Positions 41,614 through 50,329 of a stretch of DNA of 64,000 nucleotides are shown piece after piece. How positions within the stretch are numbered: position 1 is the first letter of the stretch; the number at the start of each line of letters is the position of its first letter. A program made the translations under genes and the position numbers. The notes beneath the pieces were generated by a model. That model saw nothing but the letters and a program-made list of their open reading frames with translations, did no database searches and was not told the DNA's origin. The stretch spans positions 1,501,121 through 1,565,120 of the forward strand of contig NZ_LT985747.1 in NCBI RefSeq assembly GCF_900289175.1. Reading direction: 5' to 3'. The DNA comes from Paenibacillus faecalis. GTDB lineage: Bacteria > Bacillota > Bacilli > Paenibacillales > Paenibacillaceae.

Positions 41614-41634
41614 ACATACCGACCGTTGGTATGT
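41614..41634. promoter_or_regulatory. TetR operator palindrome
   Basis: Arms ACATACC and GGTATGT flank GACCGTT directly upstream of the TetR gene. ATACCnnCnGnnnGGTAT-like palindromes are common targets of AcrR/QacR-type TetR proteins. Autoregulation is inferred. Confidence 0.7.
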
Positions 41635-41690
41635 ATAGAATAAAGTATGATATTTTAGCTGTCAATATGTGTATTTTCCACCGATCCATT

Positions 41691-42395
41691 TCACACTTCA
41701 AAAATGGAGATAGGATGGTTATATAGAATTTCATTCACATTAATCATTTCAAAGGAGTCCGGAAATGTTTGTCGAACAGAACAAACGGACAATTTATAGG
41801 TGTCTTCAAGCAGATATTGTTTAAAATAAAAAGTATCATTAGATATGTTTTGTACAATTGAAATATGGCCATCCATATTATTTATGTTCATGGAAAAGGA
41901 GTTCGGTGGAATAGACAAGCCTAATCCTAATGCTTTAACGAAACTTTCCTTTAACGTCCAAATGTCAAAGAAAAAATTTTTTTGTAACTCCTGGGGCTGC
42001 AGTAAATACTGTTGATATTCCTGTTCTGAAAAAACATATTTACAAATATTGAAATCTATCGGAGTAATTTCCTCAACATCAATACCAACACAGGTTTCAC
42101 CCAATACACAAACCACCCACTTACCTGAATGAGAAAGATTAAACATAATGTCGCAATCATCGATAAATGGCTTGCCGAATTTATTATAAACAAATTTGAT
42201 ACTGTGAATTGGTTTTGATGTTTTACATGCAACCAAGCGTCGAATGAGCAGGTCGGATAGTAATCCACGATACTTGTCTTCCTTCTTCATAAATTTTTCA
42301 ATTTTCCGTTGTTTACTTTGATCAACGATCTTAAGTAATTGATGATAAACCACAGGATTGATAAATTCAGGAACTTTGACGGCATAAATCTCCAA
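41691..42395 (-). CDS. Sfp-type 4'-phosphopantetheinyl transferase
   Basis: A 234-aa protein starting at a TTG (42395), 9 nt after AAAGGAGG; no ATG fits. It has the Sfp-type signatures FNLSHSGKWVV, VGIDVEEI (Mg-binding Asp/Glu) and FDIWTLKESFVKALGLGLSIP. It converts the apo carrier domains of the synthetases to the holo form with the CoA pantetheinyl arm. It is placed between the aldo/keto reductase and the TetR gene. Because no other target is nearby, it is very likely dedicated to the six carrier domains of this cluster. Confidence 0.95.
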   Translation of the reverse strand: MEIYAVKVPEFINPVVYHQLLKIVDQSKQRKIEKFMKKEDKYRGLLSDLLIRRLVACKTSKPIHSIKFVYNKFGKPFIDDCDIMFNLSHSGKWVVCVLGETCVGIDVEEITPIDFNICKYVFSEQEYQQYLLQPQELQKNFFFDIWTLKESFVKALGLGLSIPPNSFSMNINNMDGHISIVQNISNDTFYFKQYLLEDTYKLSVCSVRQTFPDSFEMINVNEILYNHPISIFEV

Positions 42396-42427
42396 GCGGC
42401 TTGTCCTCCTTTTAAATTCACTACAAT

Positions 42428-43360
42428 TTATTGAAAGATACAGTCTATTTCCTGAATGTCTTCATCGGTTAAATGAACATCTAATGTTTTCAGATTGCTT
42501 AATACTTGTTCAGCTCTTTTGGCGCCTGGAATAACGACATCAATAGCATCGCGCGTCAAATACCATGCCAGGACAATATGAGCCACTTCTGCTTGTTTAT
42601 CATGAGCCAGCTTCCGCAGCTTTTCTACTTTCTCCAGGTTCTGTACAAATTGCTCTCCTTGCAGATGCGGCATGTCAGAACGAAGATCGTTGAATACCGT
42701 ATCTTTATTGTATTTTCCCGCCAATATCCCGGCTGCCAGAGGGAAGTACGGTACAAATGAAATATTGTTCTCTTTGACGTATGGAAGCAATTCTTTCTCG
42801 GCGGAACGCTGCAGTAAGTTATATTCACCTTGATACACATCGACATAGCCGTCTTTATTGGCTTCCTTTAACTGATCCATGGAAAAGTTGGAAACACCAA
42901 TCGCTCTGATTTTTCCTTCGTCTTTTAATTGCTTTAATGCGCCAACGGCTTCATCTTTCGGTGTATCCTGATCCGGAAAATGAATGTAATATAAATCAAT
43001 ATAGTCGGTTTGTAGCCGCTTTAAGCTATCTTCAACGGATTGCTTTAAAAATGCTGGAGAGTTATCAAATACAACATCCTGTCCATCCATTTTATGCGCG
43101 CCTTTCGTTGCAAGAATGATTTCGCTGCGTGCTCCCGTTTCTTTAATTACTTCTCCGACTAATTCTTCAGAACGGCCTGGCCCGTAAATAAAAGCGGTAT
43201 CCATAAAATTAATTCCCTGATCGATCGCTGTCCGCACAAGCTCCTTTCCTGCTTGCTCATCCAAGTTAGGATAAAGATTATGACCGCCAACCGCATTCGT
43301 ACCCAATCCAATCGGATTGACAAACATGCCTGTCTGTCCAATTTGTGTGCGTTTACTCAT
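42428..43360 (-). CDS. Aldo/keto reductase (IolS/YccK-like)
   Basis: A 310-aa NADPH-dependent oxidoreductase with the TIM-barrel signatures GLGTNAVGG, the catalytic tetrad Asp/Tyr ([15 protein letters not shown]), Lys (ATKGAH) and His (YYIHFPD), and the coenzyme-binding [10 protein letters not shown] near the C-terminus. It is likely a general carbonyl reductase. It sits at the right border of the NRPS locus, and a degraded copy of its last about 80 bp lies at the left border. It may be an ordinary gene disturbed by acquisition of the cluster rather than a tailoring enzyme. Confidence 0.9.
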   Translation of the reverse strand: MSKRTQIGQTGMFVNPIGLGTNAVGGHNLYPNLDEQAGKELVRTAIDQGINFMDTAFIYGPGRSEELVGEVIKETGARSEIILATKGAHKMDGQDVVFDNSPAFLKQSVEDSLKRLQTDYIDLYYIHFPDQDTPKDEAVGALKQLKDEGKIRAIGVSNFSMDQLKEANKDGYVDVYQGEYNLLQRSAEKELLPYVKENNISFVPYFPLAAGILAGKYNKDTVFNDLRSDMPHLQGEQFVQNLEKVEKLRKLAHDKQAEVAHIVLAWYLTRDAIDVVIPGAKRAEQVLSNLKTLDVHLTDEDIQEIDCIFQ

Positions 43361-43680
43361 CCTTACCAGTCCTTTCTTTTTCTTGATTTGTAGGAGACAA
43401 GATAAAAAAACAACAAGGCAAGAGCTGATTTTAAAATAAAGAGCCTATTTCCGCTGTTATTTCATGAATTCCTGCAATAACTTCCCGGCGGAAACTTCGT
43501 ATTTTCTCATATCGTTCACCTCGTCTCTAAATTTATCTTAAGCTACTTCCAAAATTGATTTCAACCATAAGGCTTTTGTTTCTCCCTCCCATGCCCAAAA
43601 AAACCCCGATGAATTCATCGGGGTTTTAAGGTGTATGATTTCATTATACGTTCTAATTATCCTTAAAGAAATACGTCCCT
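43361..43680. other. Gene-poor border between the NRPS and choline loci
   Basis: This 320-bp stretch holds a strong terminator at 43600-43627. It also has a 17-codon minus-strand frame (43459-43509, MRKYEVSAGKLLQEFMK) behind GAGGTGAACGAT that may be a micro-gene or a gene remnant. Nothing else was recognised. Confidence 0.4.
43600..43627. terminator. Perfect palindromic bidirectional terminator
   Basis: A perfect 28-bp palindrome: arms AAAACCCCGATGAA and TTCATCGGGGTTTT with no loop gap. It has A- and T-runs and separates the choline locus from the aldo/keto reductase gene. Confidence 0.88.
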
Positions 43681-43977
43681 CTATGAAGAACCCTGAAGCC
43701 GCTTCTTCTTGGGCAAATATTTCTGGATTGTCCGAATTCCTTCGTCATTGATCGCATAGTACATGCATAATTCTCCGTTAGCGTCCAACTCATAATGAAC
43801 CTCATCAATCAGTCCGTTTGCCTGCAATGACAACATATGATCTACAAAGTTCTCCCTTGTAAATTGCCGTTCTCCACCATATTCGCTTTTCAAAGCATTC
43901 ATCGCATCATCAATATTTGCCTGCTGCACAGTGGACATGAAGAGCAGCACCCGGGAGCGGATCGGTAACAACGCCAT
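43681..43977 (-). CDS. Small winged-helix-like protein at the end of the choline locus
   Basis: A 98-aa protein with AGAAGGAGG 9 nt before the ATG; its start lies inside the last codons of the transporter gene. Helical N-terminal part (IDDAMNALKSEYGG), then FVDHMLSLQANGLIDEVHYELDANGELCMYYAINDEGIRTIQKYL, a helix-helix-beta-hairpin pattern like a winged helix. It is coupled to the DMT transporter gene. The family is not recognised with certainty; a regulatory or dimeric adaptor role is inferred. Confidence 0.65.
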   Translation of the reverse strand: MALLPIRSRVLLFMSTVQQANIDDAMNALKSEYGGERQFTRENFVDHMLSLQANGLIDEVHYELDANGELCMYYAINDEGIRTIQKYLPKKKRLQGSS

Positions 43978-43981
43978 TTGC

Positions 43982-44989
43982 TTATGCCTCCTTCTTGAAC
44001 AGATCCATAGGATTCATCGAAACCAAAAGCGCTCCGATAGTGATAATAATTGCGCCGGCAATTACCGTCGGAGTCAACGTATCACCGAGGAATATAGCGG
44101 CAAAAACAACCCCCCAGAGCACATATGTAATGTTTAGCGACATTCCGACGGCAACGCCAACCATATTGTTGGCCATATACCATGTCAGGAAAGAAATTGC
44201 CGTAAACAGAGCCGCAATCGCAATAATGAGCATAGGCGATACGGAGCCGAGCACGGAAGCAAAAAGATCCGTCGCGCTGAAGAGAGGCAGAACCACTGCA
44301 ATATAAACGATGCCGGAAACGCCTTCACGAATGGTAATGGCGATATTGGAATCGATCATGGACATGCCGAAAGCGGAAAATACGCCTTCAAGTCCCCAGC
44401 CAACTGCAGCCACCAGAGCAAAAACAATACCCAATGTGAAATTCTCCGTGCCTCCTTCAGGCTTGACATAGGAAATGAGCGCCGCTCCGACAACACAGAT
44501 GAGCATGCCGATAGCCACTCGTTTATCAATCTTCTGCTTCAGAAACATTCGTGCAAAAATAGCCCCAAACATCGGACACAGCGCCGAAATGGGGATAGCC
44601 GCCGCTCCAGCCATATCAATCCCGACCAGATATGCCCCGTTTGCAATCGGGCCGCCAAACAGCGCGGCCAGTGCAACCATCAACCCCGGTATAGTTACCA
44701 GACTGCGTCCGATTTCTTTGGTCCTTCCTTTCATAATGTTCCAGATCACAAGCCAGATCGCCGCCAGAGTATCATTGATCGCTGATGCCACAAGCGGCGC
44801 TGCAAACGCCCCTACGACTCCCAGGAAAGGATCCTTCATCATAGCCACGGCGACGACGGTACTGTAAAGGCCAAACGTAATTCCGGAAATCAGTCCGTAA
44901 GCGATTCCATTTCTTCTAAAACGACCGTCCATCTTTCGTTTCAGCATGGCGGCCGTAGCCACAGGAGCTGCAACTGCTTCCTTCATCAT
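43982..44989 (-). CDS. DMT/EamA-superfamily transporter of the choline locus
   Basis: A 335-aa membrane protein with about ten helices in two EamA-like halves. The ATG at 44989 follows AGAGGTG; an ATG 33 nt upstream lacks spacing. The second half begins near SALCPMFGAIFARMFLKQKIDKR. It is encoded just after the two-component system and the microcompartment operon, behind its own terminator-separated promoter region. A role in choline uptake or trimethylamine export is inferred from position only, since no other choline transporter is present in the window. Confidence 0.8.
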   Translation of the reverse strand: MMKEAVAAPVATAAMLKRKMDGRFRRNGIAYGLISGITFGLYSTVVAVAMMKDPFLGVVGAFAAPLVASAINDTLAAIWLVIWNIMKGRTKEIGRSLVTIPGLMVALAALFGGPIANGAYLVGIDMAGAAAIPISALCPMFGAIFARMFLKQKIDKRVAIGMLICVVGAALISYVKPEGGTENFTLGIVFALVAAVGWGLEGVFSAFGMSMIDSNIAITIREGVSGIVYIAVVLPLFSATDLFASVLGSVSPMLIIAIAALFTAISFLTWYMANNMVGVAVGMSLNITYVLWGVVFAAIFLGDTLTPTVIAGAIIITIGALLVSMNPMDLFKKEA

Positions 44990-45141
44990 CCACACACCTC
45001 TATTATGCAAATTTATTTTCATTGTATAGCAAGGTGGACATTGCGATTGAGACTAACCGTACTTGATTGTTGCACTACCTGAATCACTTTTTCTCCATTC
45101 TGGTACTATTCGTACTTTTAGGACGATAAAGTGAAAAAAAA

Positions 45142-45171
45142 CCTCCCACCCGACAGCTCATCGGGGGGGAG
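45142..45171 (-). terminator. Intrinsic terminator after the response regulator
   Basis: On the minus strand CCTCCCCCCCGA pairs with TCGGGTGGGAGG around GAGCTG and is followed by eight T residues. It ends the sensor/regulator transcript and makes the transporter gene a separate unit. Confidence 0.88.
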
Positions 45172-45187
45172 GCTCCTTTAAAATCAT

Positions 45188-45958
45188 CTATTGATCGTTT
45201 TTTTGAACCTGGGTAAGGATGCTTTTTTTGTATTCCTTCGGTGTCATATTCTTTTGCTTGCAGAATACCCGGTTGAAATAAGACGGATCGGTAAAGCCGC
45301 ATTCCGCGGAGATGCGAAAAGCTGGATATCCGGTAGTCTCCAGAAGTTTGCATGCATGCGCAATCTTAAGCCTGTTCACATAATCCGTATAAGTAACGCC
45401 CATCTCCTTTTTGAATATGCGGCTAAAATATTGGGGGTTCATATACACATGATCCGCCACCATTTGTAAGGTCAGCTTTTCTTTGTAATTCTCTTGAATA
45501 TAATCGATGGCTTTCTCAACAAAGTGCTGACGCTCTTGAACTGGTTCTATCGGAGAATCATCCATTAAACCATTTCCTTCTGGCTTTGCGGCCTGCTCCA
45601 GCACATTACAAATCATTTGCCGCAATATTCCCGGCTTGACCGGTTTAAGCAGGTATTCATGCACCCGCAGGCTGATTGCGGCCTGTGCATAGGAAAAATC
45701 CGAGCTGGCCGACAATATGGTCACACATGCACCTGGGAGAAACCGGCGAATCTCCTGCAACGAAGAGATGCCATCCATTTCAGGCAGCGTAATATCCATA
45801 AAAATAATATCCGGCCGATATTGCTTGGCGAGCTTGATCGCCTGCAAGCCGGTCTCACAAGTAAGAAGCTGATCATCATCGCGCAGTGTTTCCTGCGCAA
45901 TGGATTGAAGAAATTCCAGTTCCAGTGGTTCATCCTCTACAATCATGACAACGCTCAT
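45188..45958 (-). CDS. AraC-type response regulator for the choline locus
   Basis: A 256-aa regulator. Residues 1-120 are a receiver domain (VEDE pocket, phospho-Asp in IIFMDITLPEMDG, Lys in LLKPVKPG). Residues 150-250 are an AraC double HTH (MVADHVYMNPQYFSRIFKKE, GFTDPSYFNRVFCKQKNMTPKEYKK). It starts 4 nt after the kinase stop and is its partner. By position it activates the microcompartment operon in response to choline or a related signal, and a strong terminator follows. Confidence 0.93.
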   Translation of the reverse strand: MSVVMIVEDEPLELEFLQSIAQETLRDDDQLLTCETGLQAIKLAKQYRPDIIFMDITLPEMDGISSLQEIRRFLPGACVTILSASSDFSYAQAAISLRVHEYLLKPVKPGILRQMICNVLEQAAKPEGNGLMDDSPIEPVQERQHFVEKAIDYIQENYKEKLTLQMVADHVYMNPQYFSRIFKKEMGVTYTDYVNRLKIAHACKLLETTGYPAFRISAECGFTDPSYFNRVFCKQKNMTPKEYKKSILTQVQKNDQ

Positions 45959-45962
45959 GGCA

Positions 45963-47141
45963 TTACCTCACATTGAATTGGGTAGGAATCCGTATATTGA
46001 CCGTACTCCCACTGTAATCGGATTTCACGATCGATAGCCCATACTCTTCTCCAAAATAACGCTTCAAACGGCTGTCGGTGCTTCGGAACCCTACGCCGAT
46101 CTTGCTGTCCGGCCGATGGATAACCTTAAGCACCTCCGGCGAGAACCCGTTGCCGTTATCTATAACAGAGATGGTGATATCATTTTTGTACTTCTCAGCA
46201 AGTAGACGAATCGTTCCCCCGTCCCGCTTGGGAGTAATTCCGTGAATCACCGCATTTTCCACAATAGGCTGAATGACCATATTGGGAATGCGATAAGCCT
46301 TTATATCGTCAGGAATGGAAATGTCATATTGCAAGCGGTTTTTAAAACGCGCCTTTTGTATATATAGATATTTCTCAATGTTATCCACTTCGGATGCAAT
46401 GGTATGAAGCTGGTCTTCCTGCCTAAGATTGTATCGCAGCAAGTCGGACAGGCAATAAATCAATTCCTCCGTCGTATGGGACTGTTCGAAATAGGCGATG
46501 CGGGCAATGGAATTCAACGTATTGAACAGAAAATGGGGATTGATGACAAGAGACATATTTTTCGCCTCCAAATCAATCACCTTCTTCTCTAGCATTTCCT
46601 TCTCCACAGACAACCGATTGATGATCCTTGCGTTATCCTGCGTACTTTCGGCGATATCGAGCGCAATATTTCTTGCGATATGATGGCAAAGCTGTTCGTG
46701 AATATCCGCCTTGTCCTTGTCAATGGTTTGAAAAGCTGCTATCGCCTTCGCGACAACCTCCAATTCCAACCCCTTCATTTCGGCCAATTCGGCCGTGTTA
46801 ATCAGATATTTTTGAAATTCCCTCTCCCGTGAATACGCTTGCATCCCTGTTATATAGCCAACTACCTCATCTTTGACTACAATGGGCAGCAAAATATTTT
46901 CCAGACCGTAACAGCAAACAAATCGCCCCTGTTCGCCAGAATTAAAGCGCATCACATATTCTGCGCAAGGCCGCGTTTCATTCTCCCAGCAAATATGCCT
47001 GCAGAAGTCAGGGGATGGGTTAAACTCCAACAAAATGTCTCCGTTGATATCGTGCAGCAGTAGCGAAAACTTGGAAAGGGAGAGGATGCCGCTGTATCGG
47101 GCGTACACTTTGGATGCGATCAGCTTATCAGTTTTCTGCAT
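45963..47141 (-). CDS. PocR-domain sensor histidine kinase (LytS/YesM-type)
   Basis: A 392-aa kinase without membrane helices, so probably cytoplasmic. Residues 10-120 match the PocR sensory domain: FCRHICWENETRPCAEYVMRF and FVCCYGL give the conserved Cys-rich pattern. A helical linker leads to a His_kinase domain with the phospho-acceptor in NPHFLFNTLNSIAR and an HATPase with DNGNGFSPEV and GVGFRSTDSRLKRYFG. PocR-type domains sense small metabolites such as diols in microcompartment systems. Here the likely ligand is choline or its product. It is co-transcribed with the AraC-type regulator. Confidence 0.92.
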   Translation of the reverse strand: MQKTDKLIASKVYARYSGILSLSKFSLLLHDINGDILLEFNPSPDFCRHICWENETRPCAEYVMRFNSGEQGRFVCCYGLENILLPIVVKDEVVGYITGMQAYSREREFQKYLINTAELAEMKGLELEVVAKAIAAFQTIDKDKADIHEQLCHHIARNIALDIAESTQDNARIINRLSVEKEMLEKKVIDLEAKNMSLVINPHFLFNTLNSIARIAYFEQSHTTEELIYCLSDLLRYNLRQEDQLHTIASEVDNIEKYLYIQKARFKNRLQYDISIPDDIKAYRIPNMVIQPIVENAVIHGITPKRDGGTIRLLAEKYKNDITISVIDNGNGFSPEVLKVIHRPDSKIGVGFRSTDSRLKRYFGEEYGLSIVKSDYSGSTVNIRIPTQFNVR

Positions 47142-47335
47142 AAACTCGTTGCACCTTTCACCGAAAATAAACGGAAAAACAGGCGTTACACGCTAAGTTT
47201 TCACAAAATAATATGTTTATATTATAGCAATTTTCAGCCTGTTTAGAAAGGGTTCTCCCCTCCCCCTTTAGAACCATGTTTAAAGAAATACACAGTTTCG
47301 GCAAAGTTCAGCAAGCGGGATTTTGCAGATAAAAA

Positions 47336-47378
47336 TGCAAAGGCCAAAACTCGTTTTATCGGGTTTCGGCCTGTTTGC
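47336..47378 (-). terminator. Probable terminator at the end of the microcompartment operon
   Basis: GCAAACAGGCCGAAACCCG and CGAGTTTTGGCCTTTGC pair imperfectly around GATAAAA on the minus strand, followed by a T-rich stretch, 16 bp after the last shell gene. The rest of 47142-47393 shows no gene. Confidence 0.6.
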
Positions 47379-47393
47379 AGAACATAGAATAAA

Positions 47394-47675
47394 TTATAGC
47401 TTAACAGCGGGAAGGATGCTTTCCACTTCACCATGAGGACGAGGAATCACATGCACTGACACCAATTCCCCTACACGCTGCGCGGCCGCGGCCCCGGCAT
47501 CCGTCGCCGCTTTCACCGCTCCGACATCACCCCGAACCATCACGGTGACAAGGCCGCCCCCAATCTGTTCTTTACCGATCAAGCTGACATTGGCTGCCTT
47601 GACCATCGCGTCCGCCGCTTCGATCGAACCTACCAGACCTTTTGTCTCAATTAAACCCAAAGCTTCCGATTTCAT
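47394..47675 (-). CDS. BMC-H shell hexamer protein (copy 2 of a tandem pair)
   Basis: A 93-aa single BMC-domain protein. The ATG at 47675 ([13 protein letters not shown]) follows AGGAGG by 7 nt. It has the family pattern [26 protein letters not shown], the pore-loop region [24 protein letters not shown] and HVIPRPH. It forms a facet hexamer of the choline microcompartment, with the GGG pore loop lining the channel. It differs from its upstream neighbour at only a few residues (for example EQI against ELV before GGG). Confidence 0.95.
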   Translation of the reverse strand: MKSEALGLIETKGLVGSIEAADAMVKAANVSLIGKEQIGGGLVTVMVRGDVGAVKAATDAGAAAAQRVGELVSVHVIPRPHGEVESILPAVKL

Positions 47676-47699
47676 ATTCAAACCTCCTAAAAGTTTTGT

Positions 47700-47757
47700 G
47701 AGACTATAGCGACAGCTTACCGAATAAAATTGGCTTCGGAAGCATTCGCTTAGTTGT
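47700..47757 (-). repeat. Duplicated intergenic segment, copy 2
   Basis: About 58 bp containing GGCTTCGGAAGCATTCGCTTAG matches 48130-48187 with a few changes. It shows that the shell gene was duplicated together with its upstream spacer. Confidence 0.75.
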
Positions 47758-47827
47758 GATTGTTTAGCAGCGCTAGTTTCCCTGGCAAAACTGCTTTAAA
47801 AGCATAGGCTTGCTTTAAATTTTTGAA

Positions 47828-48109
47828 TTATGCCTTAGCAGCAGGAAGGATGTTTTCCACTTCGCCATGAGGGCGAGGAATCACATGCACTGATACCAGT
47901 TCCCCTACACGCTGTGCAGCCGCGGCGCCGGCGTCCGTCGCCGCTTTCACCGCTCCGACATCACCCCGAACCATCACGGTGACAAGACCGCCCCCGACCA
48001 GTTCTTTACCGATCAAGCTGACATTGGCCGCTTTGACCATCGCGTCCGCCGCTTCGATTGAGCCTACCAGACCTTTTGTTTCAATTAATCCCAGAGCTTC
48101 TGATCTCAT
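47828..48109 (-). CDS. BMC-H shell hexamer protein (copy 1 of a tandem pair)
   Basis: A 93-aa protein. The ATG at 48109 ([13 protein letters not shown]) lies 8 nt after AGGAGG; the in-frame ATG two codons earlier is too close to that site. Domain and residues are as in its tandem copy, with [13 protein letters not shown] at the pore. It sits 75 bp after pduL. It was probably the parent of the downstream copy, because the spacer behind pduL is the one duplicated. Confidence 0.95.
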   Translation of the reverse strand: MRSEALGLIETKGLVGSIEAADAMVKAANVSLIGKELVGGGLVTVMVRGDVGAVKAATDAGAAAAQRVGELVSVHVIPRPHGEVENILPAAKA

Positions 48110-48129
48110 GTTCATTTCCTCCTAAACGT

Positions 48130-48187
48130 TTTGTAAGACTCAAGCGCTAGCTCACCGAACAAAACTGGCTTCGGAAGCATTCGCTTA
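48130..48187 (-). repeat. Duplicated intergenic segment, copy 1
   Basis: It overlaps the pduL stop codon and matches 47700-47757. It contains the small hairpin GCTTCCGAAGC on the minus strand. Confidence 0.75.
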
Positions 48188-48844
48188 GTTCTTTATAATT
48201 TGGACAACAGACGCCGCGGTCAGATCCATGGCGTTTGCTTCTTCAACATCGATATGACAGTCGAGAGCGGCAGAGTTGCTAACTCTGATAACGACCTGGT
48301 TGTACCCTCCGCCCCGAGGGCCATCAAACCCAATGCTAACCCGTTCTCCGTCGGTTACGCCAAAGTAACGAGCATCATCAGGTGTCATATGAATATGACG
48401 CTGTGCGACCATCAAACCACAGTGAATATAAATGCTCCCCTTAGGTCCAACGAGTGTGATGCCCGGTGTGCCTTCAAGCTCCCCCGACAAGCGAACCGGA
48501 GCCTTCACGCCCAACTTGTAACAGTCCCCCCGCAATATTTCCACCTGGGTCTGTTCCCGCACCGGGCCGAGAACCCGTACCTTTTCGATAGCCCCCCTTG
48601 GTCCGCAGACCGTAACGGTCTCATTACACGCATACTGACCGGGTTGGGACAACTCACGCGCTTTAGTAAGCGAATAACCAGCTCCGAAAAGCGTATCCAC
48701 ATCAGCCCGGGAAAGATGCACATGTCGGTTCGAAATCCCTAAGGGAATGGAGCGCGGCTCCTCTTCCGGCTTGTCGGCACCGTCGGCACCAGATAAAGCC
48801 TCTAGCAACAACGAAAAAACTTTATTATAGTCCTCCACTAACAA
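48185..48844 (-). CDS. pduL: Microcompartment phosphotransacylase PduL
   Basis: A product of about 219 aa that converts acetyl-CoA to acetyl-phosphate, recycling CoA inside the shell and feeding acetate kinase. It has the two PduL halves with zinc-binding histidines in ISNRHVHLSRADV and MVAQRHIHMTPDDAR, plus IYIHCGLM between. The N-terminal amphipathic stretch ([17 protein letters not shown]) looks like an encapsulation peptide, separated by an acidic linker. The start is uncertain: TTG 48844 or GTG 48838, overlapping the aldehyde dehydrogenase stop with GGTGA as the site. It lies between the dehydrogenase and the tandem shell genes. Confidence 0.93.
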   Translation of the reverse strand: MLVEDYNKVFSLLLEALSGADGADKPEEEPRSIPLGISNRHVHLSRADVDTLFGAGYSLTKARELSQPGQYACNETVTVCGPRGAIEKVRVLGPVREQTQVEILRGDCYKLGVKAPVRLSGELEGTPGITLVGPKGSIYIHCGLMVAQRHIHMTPDDARYFGVTDGERVSIGFDGPRGGGYNQVVIRVSNSAALDCHIDVEEANAMDLTAASVVQIIKN

Positions 48845-50310
48845 TCACCGCTTTTTTGCAAAATAGACACCAGCTCATCCACCAAATTCAGCAGCAACGC
48901 ATCCTCCTGTTGCTTTGGCTGTTGCGGGGAAGGAACAGAATAAGGGCTTGGTGCCGTACAGTCCTTAATGCCATAAGCCACACGCTTGATATTAATTAAA
49001 TGCTGCGGTCCTACATTATCCGAGGTGGCGCTCCCGCCCCAGGTTCCGCATCCCAACGTGAAGGACGGGGAAAGCCCGGTACTTGCGCCCACGCCGCCCT
49101 GAGTGGAACCCGTATTTACCAAAATGCGGAATACCGGTTTTTGTGCAAATTCCATAACCATCTCGTCGTTCTGCGTATGGATAGAGAAGCTGTGGCCCAC
49201 GCCGCCGTTTCGTAAAAGCCGAATGCTCAAATCGCATGCCTCGCGCCAGTCCTCCACAGTGTAAAACGCGAGCACTGTAGTAAGCTTTTCATAGGACAGC
49301 GGGAACCCTGCACCCACGCCCTGCTGTTCTCCTAACAGCACCTTGACTCCTGCCGGAATTCGAATGCCGGCCGCTTCCGCAATCACCTGGGGCGAACGTC
49401 CTACCAGCCTCGAGTTCATGGCATGGCCTTTGACAAACAGTTTGGCTCCAACCTTGGCGGTTTCCTCCTCATTCATAAAGTAACCGCCCTGATGCTCGAA
49501 CTCCGCGATCACCTGAGAACGGATGCATTCCTCTACGATGACAGACTGTTCAGATGCGCAGATGGTGCCGTTATCAAAGGTTTTGCTGGCAATGATATTT
49601 GCTACTGCCTTTGGAATATCGGCGGTGCGCTCTATGAAAGCCGGTACATTTCCCGGTCCCACTCCAAGCGCAGGCTTTCCCGCACTGTAGGCGGATTTCA
49701 CCATTGCAGATCCGCCCGTAGCGATAATCATGGCGATTTCATCGCACTTCATCAGTTCCTGCGTCGCTGGCATGGAAGGCTTGGTAACGCAGCCAATGAT
49801 TCCTTCGGGAGCTCCTGCCTCAACAGCGGCAGCATGCATCAATTCCGCGGCCCGCCTAATGGATTTCAATGCAGAGGGATGAGGCGAAAAGACGATTCCA
49901 TTACGGGCCTTAATCGCAATGATGGATTTAAAAATCGTAGTGGATGTCGGGTTGGTTGATGGGATAATACCCATGAGCAGCCCGACCGGCTCGGCGATCT
50001 CCATCATTTGGTTCGTCTTGTCCTCGCGAATAACCCCAATGGTTTTCGTCTCCCGAATGGATTCATACAGCTCCGTGGAAGCCAGTCGGTTTTTGAAGAT
50101 TTTATCCTCTATCTTGCCAAAGCCGGTTTCCTCCACAGCCAGCGCAGCCAGTTCGGCAGCGTTCACCTCCGCGGCCCGCACCATGTTTTGCACGATTCTG
50201 TCGATCTGTTCAGCATCATATCCGGCAAGGATGTCAGCGGCCGCTTTGCCGGCTCGTGCCAAGACCCGCGCTTCCTGAATCGATTGCAGGTCATAATCAT
50301 AATTTTCCAA
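48838..50310 (-). CDS. CoA-acylating acetaldehyde dehydrogenase (CutF/EutE-like)
   Basis: A 490-aa enzyme that oxidises acetaldehyde from choline cleavage to acetyl-CoA with NAD+. It starts at TTG 50310, 8 nt after AAAGGAGG. The N-terminal helix ([24 protein letters not shown]) is an encapsulation peptide. It has an NAD-binding region ([12 protein letters not shown]), a catalytic Cys in [12 protein letters not shown] (about residue 253) and a C-terminal Pro/Gln-rich extension. In choline loci the corresponding gene is called cutF or cutB. It lies between the extended shell gene and pduL. Confidence 0.94.
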   Translation of the reverse strand: MENYDYDLQSIQEARVLARAGKAAADILAGYDAEQIDRIVQNMVRAAEVNAAELAALAVEETGFGKIEDKIFKNRLASTELYESIRETKTIGVIREDKTNQMMEIAEPVGLLMGIIPSTNPTSTTIFKSIIAIKARNGIVFSPHPSALKSIRRAAELMHAAAVEAGAPEGIIGCVTKPSMPATQELMKCDEIAMIIATGGSAMVKSAYSAGKPALGVGPGNVPAFIERTADIPKAVANIIASKTFDNGTICASEQSVIVEECIRSQVIAEFEHQGGYFMNEEETAKVGAKLFVKGHAMNSRLVGRSPQVIAEAAGIRIPAGVKVLLGEQQGVGAGFPLSYEKLTTVLAFYTVEDWREACDLSIRLLRNGGVGHSFSIHTQNDEMVMEFAQKPVFRILVNTGSTQGGVGASTGLSPSFTLGCGTWGGSATSDNVGPQHLINIKRVAYGIKDCTAPSPYSVPSPQQPKQQEDALLLNLVDELVSILQKSGDC

Positions 50311-50329
50311 GCAGAAAACCTCCTTTTGC

